Assembly (NCBI GenBank): GCA_015501055.1
Contig: JADNYV010000163.1
Location: 18,062 to 82,061 of the forward strand
Direction of reading: 5' to 3'
DNA: 64,000 bases
Source of the DNA: Mucidula mucida
Taxonomy: Eukaryota; Basidiomycota; Agaricomycetes; Agaricales; Physalacriaceae
Shown: one piece after another, positions 21,689 to 33,647 of the stretch
Layout: the number at the start of each line of letters is the position of its first letter
Numbering within the stretch: the first letter of the stretch is position 1
The notes under the pieces: generated by a model
The model's database searches: none
What the model saw: the letters and a program-made list of their open reading frames with translations, nothing else
Told to the model about the DNA's origin: nothing
Program-made: the position numbers and the translations under genes

Positions 21689-23076
21689 TTACCGATCCTT
21701 GTCCGCCTCGAGAAGCTCATTGGCCAGCCTAGCCAACATGTCATCCGAAGCAGGATTCCGAGGGAACGAACGTCCATCGCCTTGACTGTTCCATCATCAT
21801 CAGTAGGAGTCGCATTAATAAAAGCAGCCTGAACACTAACCAAGCACCGATGCCGAACATCCTATACACCCATCCGCACGGTCGGTCCCAGCCCCAAATT
21901 TGAGCAATGTTCTTTTTCCATCCGACATCATACAGTCTGATGCTAGAATGCGCGTCCTTGACGAGCCGCCTCTGGCTATACGACAACTCCGGCTCGAGAG
22001 GCGGATCGGACAGCGAATGGCCGTCAGTCGGTAGTGGGGGTAAATGCCGCAGGAGGAGAAACGGCGAAAGACTTTCGATCGTAGTCTGGTTCGTGACAGC
22101 GAGGTAGAGGTGGTAAATAGTAAAGGATCCTATCACCATAGTAAAAATGGCCCCAATAAAGAAGAGACCGATGGCGTGAATAGGTGTAAAAGAATCCTAC
22201 GAAGCGGTCAGTTATGGGGGGAGGTTGTCAGAGGGTTAAAACGTACAACTCGGAAAGGATTCTCAAACGCGTAGAGGATTACGAAGATTGATAATATAGC
22301 TACATAAATCGCGAGGAGACTGATACAGCAGAGAAAGTGTAGGAATGCGGGGTAAGTTCTATGTCCCTGCAAGAGCTATCAGCAGGTGACATACGTCGTC
22401 CGATACGGGGTACGTACTATGCATTTGCTACCAATCCATGGACAGTGGTGGTCTAGAAGTAATTCAATTGCGCCCCCAGTATGAGAGTACGTATTGACGC
22501 ACCCATTTTTAGTACACAACGTCCACAGTGTGTGCAATGATGCGTCCGTTCGGGCTTAGGAGCCTGCGATCTCTGTGAGTCTCAAACCGATCGTGGCAAC
22601 CAAAGCAACGCGTACCCAACACTTTCTGCACCACTTCCCCGGAGCAGAGAAGTCAAAGTCGCAGAGAGCGCCTCTGTCAGCCCCACTTGCTCTCCATCCT
22701 CATCTAGACCAGACTCGGGGAGCGCCACAGGGACCGGGATCGCGCGCGACACATATGATGAGGGACGTGAATATCATGAACGTCAGGGTATAGATGGCGG
22801 AGAGGTGTACAATGAAGGTGAATGGCGCCTCGAGGTGCGCAGGTGATGATTGACTAGTACAATTAGTAACGATGGTTGCGGAGCCAGTATCAGCGATACA
22901 GTGCCTTCAACAATTCAGTTGGGAAGATAATACGACGAATGCTGGGTTTTCTCACCAAGTAGAGGCAGGTAATGGTACCATGGCTTCCGCGGCAATTCAT
23001 CCGGTTCAGAAGCATGTACGAAGGTCGTTGAATCGAGCGAGAACGAGTTCCGGCTACGCGGCGTGGAATGGGACAT
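21689..23076 (-). CDS. DHHC-type protein S-palmitoyltransferase, multi-exon
   Basis: Integral membrane enzyme that attaches palmitate to cysteines of target proteins. The Cys-rich domain is assembled across an intron: KPERTHHCTHCGRCVLKM, then DHHCPWIGSKC (22420-22560). Membrane segments follow on both sides: TFIVHLSAIYTLTFMIFTSL upstream; PAFLHFLCCISLLAIYVAIL and AIGLFFIGAIFTMVIGSFTI downstream. After these come NQTTIESLSP and a cytoplasmic tail with RLYDVGWKKN. A 55-base intron (21786-21840) precedes the last exon, ACQGDGRSFPRNP...LLEADKDR, stop at 21689. The start is uncertain. MSHSTPRSRNSF at 23076 is one option, but a first membrane segment may sit in an upstream exon near 23240. It looks intact and is probably a housekeeping gene (Pfa-type). 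Confidence 0.85.
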
Positions 23077-23503
23077 TTGTGGCGTGATTAGAGGAAATAA
23101 TGAGTGGGCATGACAGCGCCAGGCGGGGCGACAACGTAGTGGTAAGAAATCAAGAGCGCGCGGAAGCAAAAGGATGATCACTCATTCCGACCGGCACCGA
23201 CATAAGCCAGATGAGTAAGCGGATATGCAAAATGCCTACAGGCATTCGTTATGTGGCGCATGCAATAAGAGGACAACAAGTTTAATCATGAGAAGAGTAA
23301 CAAGGTTTACAAATATGTCAGTGGACCAGTAGAACTGAGCTCCATAGATGATCAGCGCAGTATCCGTTTCCGACAATGAAGGGGAATTATGATTTATCAA
23401 ACTATGAGATATTAGAACGTGTACTAACACGATAAGAAAGACCTCGTACAGAGTAGAGTTGCGAATATGGTGATCGACGAAAAAGTCGATAATCTTCTTT
23501 GGG

Positions 23504-23767
23504 TCATTCCAGAGCCGCAGATAACCCATGTTGTTGGATGAGCTCCTCATAAGCCGCAGTCCTCGCCTTCCACTCCTCAAGTTGTTGATTCAACTCCTGC
23601 ACGCGGCCCTCCAGCCACATCAGATACACAACTTTGCGTCTCCTGCTCTTCCTAGCGGCAATCATATTGCGTCTGCGCTTCTCCTCAAGATCTGGCGGTA
23701 CTCGTTCGTCACCCTCAGATCCCGCGAAGACGTTGCTATCGTTGGTCATATTCGCTAGGATGATCAT
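23504..23767 (-). CDS. Small GCN4-like bZIP protein
   Basis: 87 residues in a single exon. The basic region RRRNMIAARKSRRRK has the invariant N-x7-R spacing, and the AARKSR core is GCN4-like. It is followed by a leucine-zipper-like helix (WLEGRVQELNQQLEEW). It would bind DNA as a dimer. Unlike Gcn4 it has almost no activation region: only about 30 residues precede the basic region. It could act as a repressor, a heterodimer partner, or be a truncated gene. Start options are 23767 (MIILANMTND) or 23749. A TATA box lies 44 bases upstream of the first, and GCN4-type sites lie further up. Confidence 0.82.
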   Translation of the reverse strand: MIILANMTNDSNVFAGSEGDERVPPDLEEKRRRNMIAARKSRRRKVVYLMWLEGRVQELNQQLEEWKARTAAYEELIQQHGLSAALE

Positions 23768-23810
23768 TACAAAGGAGAGGGAAGGGAGGGAAAGGCGATC
23801 TGAGGGGGGC

Positions 23811-23820
23811 TTTATATACG
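23811..23820 (-). promoter_or_regulatory. TATA box of the bZIP gene
   Basis: CGTATATAAA on the minus strand, 44 bases before the upstream ATG of the bZIP ORF. Confidence 0.6.
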
Positions 23821-23905
23821 TCGGCTCCGGATTCGAGTCAATTGTCGGCGATACGGGCCTTTGACTGGCGTGGGCAGCCTATGAGCAAGTGCGCCACACG
23901 GGGTT

Positions 23906-23914
23906 ATGACTCAT
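23906..23914. promoter_or_regulatory. GCN4-type palindromic site ATGACTCAT
   Basis: A perfect 9-base GCN4/AP-1 palindrome about 140 bases upstream of the bZIP start. A TGACGT half-site follows at about 23922. Confidence 0.55.
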
Positions 23915-23982
23915 GTCATGCTGACGTGGAACAATGGAGGAGTGCATATGGTGCGATATGATCAGCTACTAGTACCGAGGCC

Positions 23983-23989
23983 TGAGTCA
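23983..23989. promoter_or_regulatory. Second AP-1/GCN4-type site TGAGTCA
   Basis: A second 7-base core site about 75 bases from the first, also upstream of the bZIP gene. Confidence 0.45.
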
Positions 23990-25037
23990 TTCGTTACCTT
24001 CCATCCTTGTCCGGAAATCAACGACCGTCGACGGTTGAGTGATCTAAGCATGCAAGCAAACCATTCACCGCTTGCATTAAGCCTAAATGCTTGCCATTTC
24101 TGCACGCGACGCCACTGATCGATAGGCCTACAATAAGTATAGCCTACAATAAGTCGTTCCCTTTCAAGAGACGGGTCCGAAGACTTGACGGGGAAATCCA
24201 TGAATGACGCCACTGCCAGGGAGCCATCGCTCGCGGCTAGGTTAGGCGGCCACCACATATCTGATATCATTGGTCGATAGTCATGAATGCGCATGGAATA
24301 GGCGATCCATACATGAGTCGAATCGCCGGAGTAGGGACACAAGGCACACTTGATACAAAAGCTGAAGATGGGATCCGTCATGCCATGGAGCGTTTGTCTT
24401 CGAGCCTCACTATTCTTCTACGAAACAAGATGTTTGGGACGGAGCAAGCATATTGAGCGACAGATAATTCTATAGTAATACTCGACCGAAGATAAACCTG
24501 GAACGAAGTAAAATGAGGCAGGCCGGCGTTGTCTGGCAAGCACGCACCAAAATACTATATATTGTGCGTAAGCAGAGCATACACATCCTACTAACCAGGG
24601 ACCTAGTCGAATGAAGCCGGCAACCTGAAACGGCAATGAGCAATACAGTGCAAGGAAAGCATAACACGAAGCTCAGAGATCTTGGTGGAAGAATTGTCTC
24701 ATCGGACGCGAGGTCCTCTGAAGTAGCAAATATAAAAGAGATAGCATCACAGCGAGGAAGGAAGGGATGAAATCAGTAGTCACCTTGGTCACTTGCAGTC
24801 TTTCGATTTCGGACGCTGTGAAGGAGCGAACGCCTACTCAAAACGGCGGGTGCTCGGAGTTGCATCCAGGTGATGGCGGCGCGCTGGCCTACGTAGATAC
24901 ACGTTGCCAGATCGCAGATGGGAACGCTTACGTATCAGTCGAAGCATAGTCTGAAGAGGAATTAGCACGAGGTGGAGGAAGAGATGCAGTGGTGATCAGC
25001 TATAGTGACTGAGTGTCAGCAACTTCCTGATTGGGAC
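23990..25037. other. Mostly non-genic; relic of unknown gene U at about 24640-24790
   Basis: A 139-codon minus-strand ORF (23962-24381) has no motif I recognise and overlaps the regulatory sites, so I do not call it. At about 24640-24790 (minus strand) the sequence matches gene U of the duplicated block: ATATTTGCTACTTCAGAGGA, then GTCCGATGAGACAA and CCACCAAGATCTCTGA. It is a diverged third copy of that exon. Confidence 0.45.
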
Positions 25038-25550
25038 GTGGCTATAGCCACCGTGACTGAGCTACAATAGCTGCGGCAGGGCTAGATCGGTATTGCTGAG
25101 CGGATGCGGAATGGTGAGAACGTGACATATATCAGGATTTGATCAGCTTATCCGGACCGTTTTTTGTGAATACTCCCTCATTCGCTCAGTTTCTCGATTT
25201 TTCCGCATCATTTTGGCTAGATGTTTGAGAGACATGTCAAGGATGTCTACAACAATGAAATCCTGGTCTATGAGTGGTTGCAGTTGGATGGGGATGGTGA
25301 AGAAGATGATAGTGAGGAGGAGATTGACCCGGATACGGAGCATTTCGCAGTGTAGATCAATCTTTATGTTTGCTATATTGTATTCTGTGTATTCTACTCT
25401 ATCTAAATCAGCTCAGCAACCCGCAACACATCACAATGCCCGAGCAGCAGAGGTAGCGCGGCCTGGCAGGGCTTTCGGCAATTGCCGGCTGTCCAGCTAC
25501 ACCAAAGCTACCGGATCAGTCCGCCGCGGTGGCTATAGTCACTAGCCGTA
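25038..25550. mobile_element. Candidate decayed inverted-repeat element
   Basis: GTGGCTATAGCCACCG near 25040 has an inverted counterpart (GGTGGCTATAGTCAC) near 25528. Between them the plus strand ends an open frame, FERHVKDVYNNEILVYEWLQ, then an acidic run and a stop near 25354. This resembles the acidic C-terminal tail of fungal transposon proteins, but the family is not certain. I found no target duplication. From 25560 to 26390 I see no supported gene. Confidence 0.3.
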
Positions 25551-26395
25551 GCTTTGCGTGACCGCTACTAGCTTGAACAACACTGAAGAGATGAGATCGA
25601 AGGAGAAGGTCAGTAGTGAATAAATCACAGGTGCTACTGTTCATGGGACTTTGTCCTCATATGGAAGAGGGTACTTATATGGCATCATATCGGAGGATAA
25701 TGGAGAGAAATGGACTGCGATACTCACTTGGGGACATCACTTCGGCACCAGTCGTCCTCGGCGGAGGCCCATTGACTGTCAAAGCATCCAATACAGGGCA
25801 GATCGCACCAGCACGTAGATACGGCAAGTTGGGCTGGTGATGTACGACTGCAAACGACGTTAACGGGAGGCAGCCGAGAAGAGGGTAAACCATACTCTAC
25901 ACTATAGGTGTTTGCCAGTTCCAGGGGCAAAAGCAAGGGAGACAGCCTGAAGGCGGTGGACGAAAAGGCGACCATGGTGGTGTCTGGGTGGTGTAGTGCA
26001 AAGGAAAAATTGGCAATAATTTTTTTTCGCGTTCTGGGTTTTGATCCGCACATCACGTGTCCGTCCCTCCCTCCCGGCCCCGCATTTTTTGCCTCAGCCT
26101 TCGACCGGTTCCATCCATTTAACGAATATGCTACTACACGTCTTTGAGACCACATGGCTGCGCGTCTTTCCAGGCGCACTGTTATAATCGTCGCAGCATT
26201 GATGGCACCGACAGCGGAGCGCATATGGCCTGGTGATTGGCGCCATTGGCCTGCAGCTTGCCCCGAACCAGAACATGGACGCTGAAATCTGTCGACGAAC
26301 GTATGCAGGCCCGTCCTCCACCATGTCACTGGATACGCGATTGGCCTGAGCCACGTGCACGGAGGCCGACCTTCCTTGCTCTCTTCCACGACTAT

Positions 26396-26552
26396 GGCTT
26401 TCCAGTTGAACCAGCTTGTTGCCCCCGTCCATCGCTCAGGCCTTCCTTTCCCGGCCCTAACAAACCCTTCTAACCCCCCGACTACACAAGATGTATACGA
26501 TGCTATCATATACAGCAAGAACGTTCTGACTGAGAACTGCGAGCTTCATCGC
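26396..26552 (+). CDS. Possible short first exon, unrecognised
   Basis: MAFQLNQLVAPVHRSGLPF... reads like protein and ends at a GTTTTT donor after CELHR. A second protein-like stretch follows at about 26600-26710 (MDAMRYEHAIIAAYKQYIAQ), but I cannot join the two frames cleanly. It lies upstream of the first Crinkler-like gene. It may be a small gene or the remains of one. Confidence 0.22.
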
Positions 26553-27000
26553 GTTTTTTGAGCCCCGTACTAAGAATTATTCAGCTATCAGCAGTACCGT
26601 CGCTCCCGTACAATGTGTGATGGATGCAATGCGATACGAACACGCCATTATTGCCGCCTACAAACAGTATATCGCCCAAGTAGTCGTTCCCGCTCCTGCC
26701 GCCGGTCTTCGTACGCGAGTCTCTGTTCTCCCTTTCCTTCAAGTCTAATCGTTACACAGCTCTCCTGAATCCTCTCAGTGAACAGGCCATACTAGCGTTG
26801 TTGGCTATTGCTACCTCAAATTCAAGCCACTCAGACTGATTAATGTATCAGCTCCGTCGTTGTTTACATGGAGGATGATGTCGCAATGGAATTGCGAGGA
26901 TGTGAAATATAACATTTAGAAGAGAAAGTTTTGCGCTCGTCGAAGAATGTAGAGTAAATTCAAACTCCGCGGCTGATACTTAACCACCATCAACTTCAGA

Positions 27001-29516
27001 ATGTATTATAATGATCCAGACGAATTAGCGTCATACAACAGGCAGAAAATTGGTACGGCGTGGAATCGATAACTCCTCGTTGACTATATCCTCTAGCTGT
27101 CGAGAAATCCTGGAAAACCGAGTTCAAAGGCGATTCAGCAAACTTTTTCCGCAAGATTTTGCACGATTATCAAGAGAGGGATCTCCGACGGGGCGAGTCT
27201 TTCTATGCTCGGTACACGACCGTTATCCAGTCATCTGGAACTGGCAAGTCACGGATCGTTGACGAGGCTGGAAAGAAGTGCATCCATATACCTCTCAATC
27301 TTTCGAAAGCGCGCCGTACGTGTTTGTGAGTTTCTCTCAACCATGTCTGAGTTTTCTGGATAGCCTTTCCACCAAGTGACCCTGATACTCGATATTGGCT
27401 TATCCGGTCGGAGCAATCCAAGCCTGATCTTCGTTCAAGAGCGCTTCTCTATGGCTTTTTTCAGCAGACGCGGATTTGCTTACAGGACTTGGAATCGCAT
27501 CTCATTCCAAGTATAGTGCTAGCTGATGACGAGGGTCAGAACTCCATGTTTCCAGTACTTATCGCATTCAATTTGATGATGTTACAGAGTCGACACGACA
27601 GCGGCTGCAGGTCTTGGCTAGTATACTGCACGATCATCTCGCGGAAGGGATGACGTTCGAGAGCCATGGAGAAAACCGACGCGCTTTTCATGCTGCGGCA
27701 ATAGCCCTCGCCCAGCAGGTATGTTGCTGCGATATCGAATATATAGAAGGTGATCACTGATTGTCATCAGTACTTTACTGAACAACGTCAGTCACTGGCC
27801 ATCATCACCTGCTCCACACTCACTTTCTTCGAACGTAGCAAGTTCTGTTCTTTCAGCCGCAGAGGCCTTGCAGAGATTTGTCGATCCAAAGAACCAGCTA
27901 CCAGCATCTGAACCCACAGTTATATTGTCATTCGACGAGGCGCATAATCTCCTCGACAGTGCTCCCTCTCTCTTTCCTGACCTTTGTCGTGCATTACAGC
28001 TCATCCAACGTGTACCCTTCTGGGCCATCTTTCTATCTACTTCGCCGCGGTTCCCTCTCATTGCTCCTGACCCATATTATAAACTATTTCCACCCATTAC
28101 TGAGACTGGGTTCGACGACTTTGCTGAGCCCATCGCCAGTGGAGACCCGCGGTGGACTCTTAGTTGCATTGCTTCTACACACCACATAGCGCATCTAGGA
28201 CGTGACATGTAAGAAAGTCTTTCGGCCTTCTTTGAATCAACTGATAATCGTATAGGTTTCCCGCCCGTTTCGACGAGGGAAGCTTCACTGTTCGTGAGGA
28301 CATCGTAGATTTTGCGAAGATGAAGCTTCTGTGTTTCACCTCAGGCACCCAAGGTTCGAGCCCGCCCGATGACTCTCAATTAGCGTGCCTAGCGGTTCGA
28401 CTTGCCCTCGCTTTCGAGAGTGACCAGATCGGTACGGATGTTCAACGCCGGCTGGTTGAGAGGCACATGCGGATAATTCTGTCTCTCAGTAACGGCGACC
28501 GCGAGATGATTACGGTCTCCCCTTCAGAGCCTCTCCTTGCCGAAGCTGCATATCAGGCGTTCGGTAGAAATTGGTCACCAGAAAAAGCGCTGCGACAACA
28601 CGTTTTGTGGTCCGGAATCAGCGTTGGAGAGCGCGGCGAGTGCGCTCCTGCGCTCGTCCTTTTGCTTGCCCGTGATGCTGCCATTGGTTCGGTCCGACAC
28701 CGTTATTTTGAGAAAAAATTGAACGACGACGGTTTACGGCGGGTCATCACTGTTACCGGTTTCCTAGAGGCCCTTCTTGCGACGGACAAGGAACAGCTAG
28801 TGAGCCAGCCTCCTACATTTTACCGAAACAGCAGCGAGGCGCTTGGAGATGCATTCCAGCACGGGCGTATCTGGTTCAACCACTTTGTTCGCGTGGATGA
28901 TTACGATATGATAAACCAAGAGTTCTTGTGGCGCCTTGTTGGTCGCGGAGCTGCCGTCATTTGCGCAACGAATCACCGCGCCATTGACTTTCTTATCCCA
29001 ATTCTCATTGGGGATGTGCTTGCCAAGGAGAACGTGACAGCGATCTTCATCCAGATTCAAAACGACAAGACCTACGCAGAGCAACCTGCCAGATGGCTGT
29101 TCGACGCGATGGATCCCTTTCGCGTGGGCCTCTTCTCCAAAGGCGTGGACCCGCTTCCCGTTATCCGCATGGTCTTTTCATTGGCATCAGAGGAGCCAGC
29201 AGTTGACTACCTCCAAACGGATGCGCCTGGGCAGAAGACTAGGTACACGGCGTACGATATTTGGTGCGCTGGGATCTCTCATCGGACTTTTCGCGTCATA
29301 CGGCAGGATGAGGATTCGGTGTACCAAGATATTCTCCATCACTCCAACACTTTCAATCCGTACACCCCAATGCGCTACCCATCAAAGTTTGAAGCAGAGA
29401 GAGGAGACATGCGGCGTGCGATGAGGCCGGGGGTGTCGTCGCTGAAGCCGCATCAACGACACTTCGATGTGGATTCGGGGCTGGAAGAGACGGCGGGGCT
29501 TGCAGGAGGAGTTTAG
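27001..29516 (+). CDS. Crinkler-like NTPase-nuclease A, about seven exons
   Basis: Architecture of Crinkler (CRN)-type proteins: an N-terminal P-loop NTPase and a C-terminal restriction-endonuclease-like domain. Start MYYNDPDELASYNRQ at 27001; exons 27001-27052 and 27097-27315, then from 27364 onward. Walker A is QSSGTGKSR, followed by HIPLNLSKAR and FPPSDPDTRYW. Walker B is VILSFDEAH, and a sensor-like AIFLSTS follows. The last long exon (about 28255-29516) carries GRGAAVICATNHRAIDFLIP and then IFIQIQN. This is the position of the D...QxK nuclease motif, but with Gln where the other two copies have Lys (IQVKN). All junctions tested stay in frame, so the gene looks intact. There is no signal peptide. 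Confidence 0.75.
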
Positions 29517-29734
29517 TTTGGCGGTTGATGTATGGAAGAATGAATTTAACATGTACAGTATGGGTGAGATTTGGAATCGCATGAGCACATAAGTTGTCAG
29601 ACTCGGTGCGAATTCGCATGGCTTGCTGTGTGTATGGAGGATTGTGGTGATAAAGAAATCGATGTGCTTGGGAACACTTTCGTTATGATGGGCGAACAAA
29701 TATGTCGATCACGCTCAAGTTGATCGGAACCGTC

Positions 29735-32700
29735 ATGTCTGGCCCCGATGTTAAACGTCGACGTCTCGAAACAAATTCTTCTGAACTGATGAACACCGCT
29801 GCTCAGCTACCTACGTCTCTTTTTACTGAGGCTGAACATGACGAGCTCGATACGTTAGTAAACCATGAACTGGCTAAGGCAGCCGACGCAGGAGAGCATA
29901 CTAGTCCTGCAGAGATTGCAGTGTTCCGCCCCGAAACGCTGCTCGGGCGCATCGCAGCGGCGCTGGTCATTGGCATCGTTATTACGCACTCCAAGGGCAG
30001 ACTCAACTCAGAGTTGGGCTCCTTCACCGACCCTATGGATCCTCCATCGACATTACAGACGCTGCTGCGTGAAGAGCTTGGGCTTGTCTCTGCCGCCCTT
30101 GACGCAGGCGTGAGTGGAAAGTTCAAGGACATACGCGAGAACTATGGTAAGCTGCATCCAATGATTGCTTTCACCGTGTGTCTGACAAGATAGATATCCT
30201 ACGTGCAAGCCCAGAAGTGACACAGGGGCAGCAAGATGGTATTGATTGTGCCTCCCTTATCCGCAATATTCCTTGACATTCCCTTTCAGCTGTCGAGAAA
30301 TCGTGGCAAGTCGAGTTTAGAGGCAATTCAGCCAAATTTTTCTTGGAAATTTTGCGAAACTATCAACTCGAACACTTCTATGCGAGATATGTGACAATTA
30401 CTCAGTCGTCCGGCATGGGCAAATCTCGTATGGTTGATGAGGCTGGTAGAGAAGTCACTTCGATACCTGTCAATCTTTCAAGAGCACAGCGTACATGTTT
30501 GAAAGCTGCTTCGAGGCATATCTGATGTTCCTCAATAGCCTTCCCTCCCCCCGATTGCATTATTCGAGACTGGATCTTTAGCTCTGCCACAGACACGCCG
30601 CAAGCAATGTATCTCAAATCACAAGGACTGCTTTACGGCCTGTTCCAACAAACGCGATTTTGGTTGGAAAAGAGTGTTTTCATTCCAATCACTGAGGGTT
30701 AGTTCAAGGCACTTTTTCAGCTGGTTCCAAACTGATAGGTACTTACTAGCGTCAGCACGAACACGGTCGCAGGTATCGGCTACTATGTGGCGAGACCACC
30801 TCATGGAGGGGATGTCGTTCAAACAGCACGGGCATAATCGTCGCATGTTTCACGAAGCGGTAAAGGACTCGGCCCAGGAGGTATGTCACTGTAATATCCG
30901 GTTCCGGTCCTTCCATCTAACGAGTTCAATTTAGTTTGCAAAAAGGCATTTCCCAAAAGCGGAAGATACACCGCTGATGAGCATGGACCTCTGAGTCAGG
31001 TAAGCGACTGTGGTTACCATACACTTTCAGTACACTCACCACGCTCTGTTGAAAGAGGTAATTTCAGCTGCTGAAGCATTGTGCAGATTCCTTGGACCAG
31101 ATAAAAAGTGAATCCTACGGTCCTACTGTGTTTCGATGAGGCTCATGAGCTGACAGCTAGTACTCTCTTTCGATTTTCAGAGCTTCGACGCGCTCTGCAA
31201 CTCATCCGGCATCTCCCTATCTGGGCCATCTTCTTGTCCACAGCGGGAAACTTCCATCTGTTTACTCCTGATCTTCATATGAATCCTCTTCGAGAATAGC
31301 CTCGGGAACCTTGCGTCCATATCCAGTCATCACAGAGACTGGTTTCGATGAATTCGCAGAGCCTGTCGCCAGCGGCAGCAAAACACTAAGTCGCATTGCG
31401 TCTACTTACCATATGGCCCATCTCGGCCGTGCCTTGTAAGTATTATACGCTATTATTGCAACCTTGGTCGGATTAAGTAGCTGACTGCTCTCTAGGTTTG
31501 CCACCCGCTTCGACCAGGGCGGCAAGGCAGTTCGCGAAGGGATCATAGGTTTTGCGCAAGCTAAGCTTCTGGGCGTCATTCTAGGCAACCCATTGAGAGC
31601 TCCGCCACGCGATGCTCAATTGGCTTGCCTAGCGGTTCGCCTTGGTCTCGATTTCAAAGCAACCAGCTGGGGAGCTGGCGACGCTGAACGCCGTCATGTC
31701 GAAAGGCATATGCGTATGGCTCTTTGCGCCGGTTTCGGTAGCGAGGGTCTGGTCACCACCTCGTCTTCGGAACCTCTCCTTGCTGAAGCGTCGTATATGA
31801 CTATGCGGGCCCAGACTTGGACGCCTGTGGAGGCATTACAAGTCCACGTTTCGTGGTCTGGAATCAGTGTTGGAGATCGCGGAGAGGTTCCCGCTGCGTT
31901 GATCGTGTTGCTTGCCCGCGATACAGCTGCTGCGCGTAATGGAGAGGATACGAGCGCGCCTTTTGATGAGGATGGCGCACACCGTGTCATCAGTGTTACC
32001 GATTTTCTTCAGGCCTTACTGGAAACTGACAACGAGGAGCTGGTGGCGCAGCCTCCAACCTCCTATCATGATAGCAATGCTGCATTCGGAACGCTTGGAG
32101 ATGCATTCAAGGACGGCAAAATCTGGTTCAATCACTTTGTCCGCGTTGACGACTACGACGTCATAAACCAGGAGTTCCTATGGCGCTTGATCAGTCGAGG
32201 AGCGGCTGTCATTTGCGCAACGAACAAGCTCGCCATTGACCTTCTTATTCCAGTCGTCATTGGCGACGTCCTCGCGAAGGAGAACGTCACTGCCGTTCTC
32301 ATCCAGGTCAAGAATAACAAACACTACACGGAAAAATCCACTGGCTGGTTGTTCGATGCAATGAATCCTTTTCGCATCGGTCTCTTTTCTAAGGGTGTCA
32401 ATCCTTTACCCGTCATTCGCATGGTCTTTGCAGCAGCATCGAAAAATTCAGTGGTTAGCTACCTCAAAGCTCGCAAAGTTGTACGGAGATCTGCGCCCGT
32501 TCATGCAACGGAATCCAGACCAACATTACGCCCGCCAGGAAAGAAGACTTCCTTCACTGCCTACGATATCTGGTGTGCTGCGATGACAAGCAGGACTTTC
32601 CGTGTGATATCCGAGAATCATGAATGGGCATATCAAGACATCCTTCGATATGCGAGGAGTCTCGCTGATCCATACATACCGATGGTAAATCCCTCACAAT

Positions 32701-32789
32701 TTAGTAAGGATCGAGGAGATATGCGGCGCGCGATGAATCCGGGAGTGTCGTCTTTGTCGCAACACCATAAACGGTATATTGACGTGTAG
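29735..32789 (+). pseudogene. Crinkler-like NTPase-nuclease B, frameshifted
   Basis: Tandem neighbour of A and counterpart of C (45452-48665). Exon 1 (MSGPDVKRRRLETN...) adds an N-terminal domain with a KRRR nuclear-signal-like run that I could not find in A. Walker A is QSSGMGKSR. Breaks relative to C: altered frame at 30934-30995 (ends SMDL*); loss of one base after DKK near 31108, giving TGA; loss of one base near 31280, giving HMNPLRE*. The nuclease half remains open for 398 codons (31593-32789) with SRGAAVICATNKLAIDLLIP and VLIQVKN. It is a recent pseudogene unless the breaks are sequence errors. Confidence 0.8.
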
Positions 32790-33324
32790 GATAGCGTGCA
32801 GGTGGAAGTGGTACTAGACGATTCGGTACCGGAAAGAGTACAGGAAGATTTGCAGGATAGGGTTTCTGAAGATGGCATGGTCACCGATGATTGGCAGCAC
32901 GATGTGTGGGTTAGAGTACAAGAATGAAACAGGATTTCGGGATGGGGAATAGAATGACATGTTGTTTTCGTGTCGAATGCTGCTTGATGAAAAGCCAGCT
33001 TTGATCATTGAGCAGCAGATCGTGATTGAAATGCGCCTCGCGCAGAGAAATATCGATTCCCAGAGGTCTGGCGCGTCCAAGCATTTTTCCAGCATGGGTC
33101 AAACAGGGTTGAAACGCAGCAGTCTGTATATCATGAGCCCAAAACAAGCGGTAACGAAAGAGAATTGGAGGGACCACTCACCATCTCGGTCACGCACCGC
33201 TTATGAATGTAAAATTACCACATTCGATGCGCTCAGGAGTCCACTTCATAGCTCGACGGAGAAAGGGCGCAAATTGGTTGGAATACTATTACTACAAGGT
33301 GTCAAGATAACATGTATCTTACAC
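32790..33324. other. Spacer after Crinkler B
   Basis: Collinear with 48666-49149 in copy 2. No gene seen. Confidence 0.5.
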
Positions 33325-33647
33325 TCAAATAACATCTCTCTTTTTAATGCCCATTGTAAACGCCAACGGCTTTCTCAGGAAACCTTCACGAACAGCGAGT
33401 TTCACAGAAAAGATCAGAACGGCTTCAATAATGATAAGAATGACAGAAACACGTACCGGCACACCAGGCACTTCGGGTATGAAATCAAACCGCTTCACCA
33501 ACGTCGCCACGATCATCTGCAATTCCATCATCGCCAAATTCCGCCCTACACACGCCCTGCACAACATATCAGATGAAACCCTTATAAGTAAGTAACAATC
33601 AAGAACAAACGAACCTCGGCCCCACAGAAAACGGATTAAACGTTCTC
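33325..33647 (-). pseudogene. Cytochrome P450 3' fragment, cut off by the inversion
   Basis: The C-terminal part of the P450 with the haem-cysteine region ACVGRNLAMMELQM and the end FLRKPLAFTMGIKKRDV. In copy 2 this is continuous with the rest of the gene. Here it stops at the inversion junction GTTCTC|AGACAC (33647/33648), and the remaining five-sixths of the gene lie at 36256-37926 on the other strand. Confidence 0.9.

Noticed and set aside
23962..24381. 139-codon minus-strand ORF upstream of the bZIP gene
   Set aside because: No motif, and it overlaps the GCN4-type sites. Not enough to call a gene.
25724..26518. 264-codon minus-strand ORF
   Set aside because: No recognisable domain, low-complexity Trp/Arg/Ser-rich reading, no splice or promoter support, and plausible short exons on the other strand.
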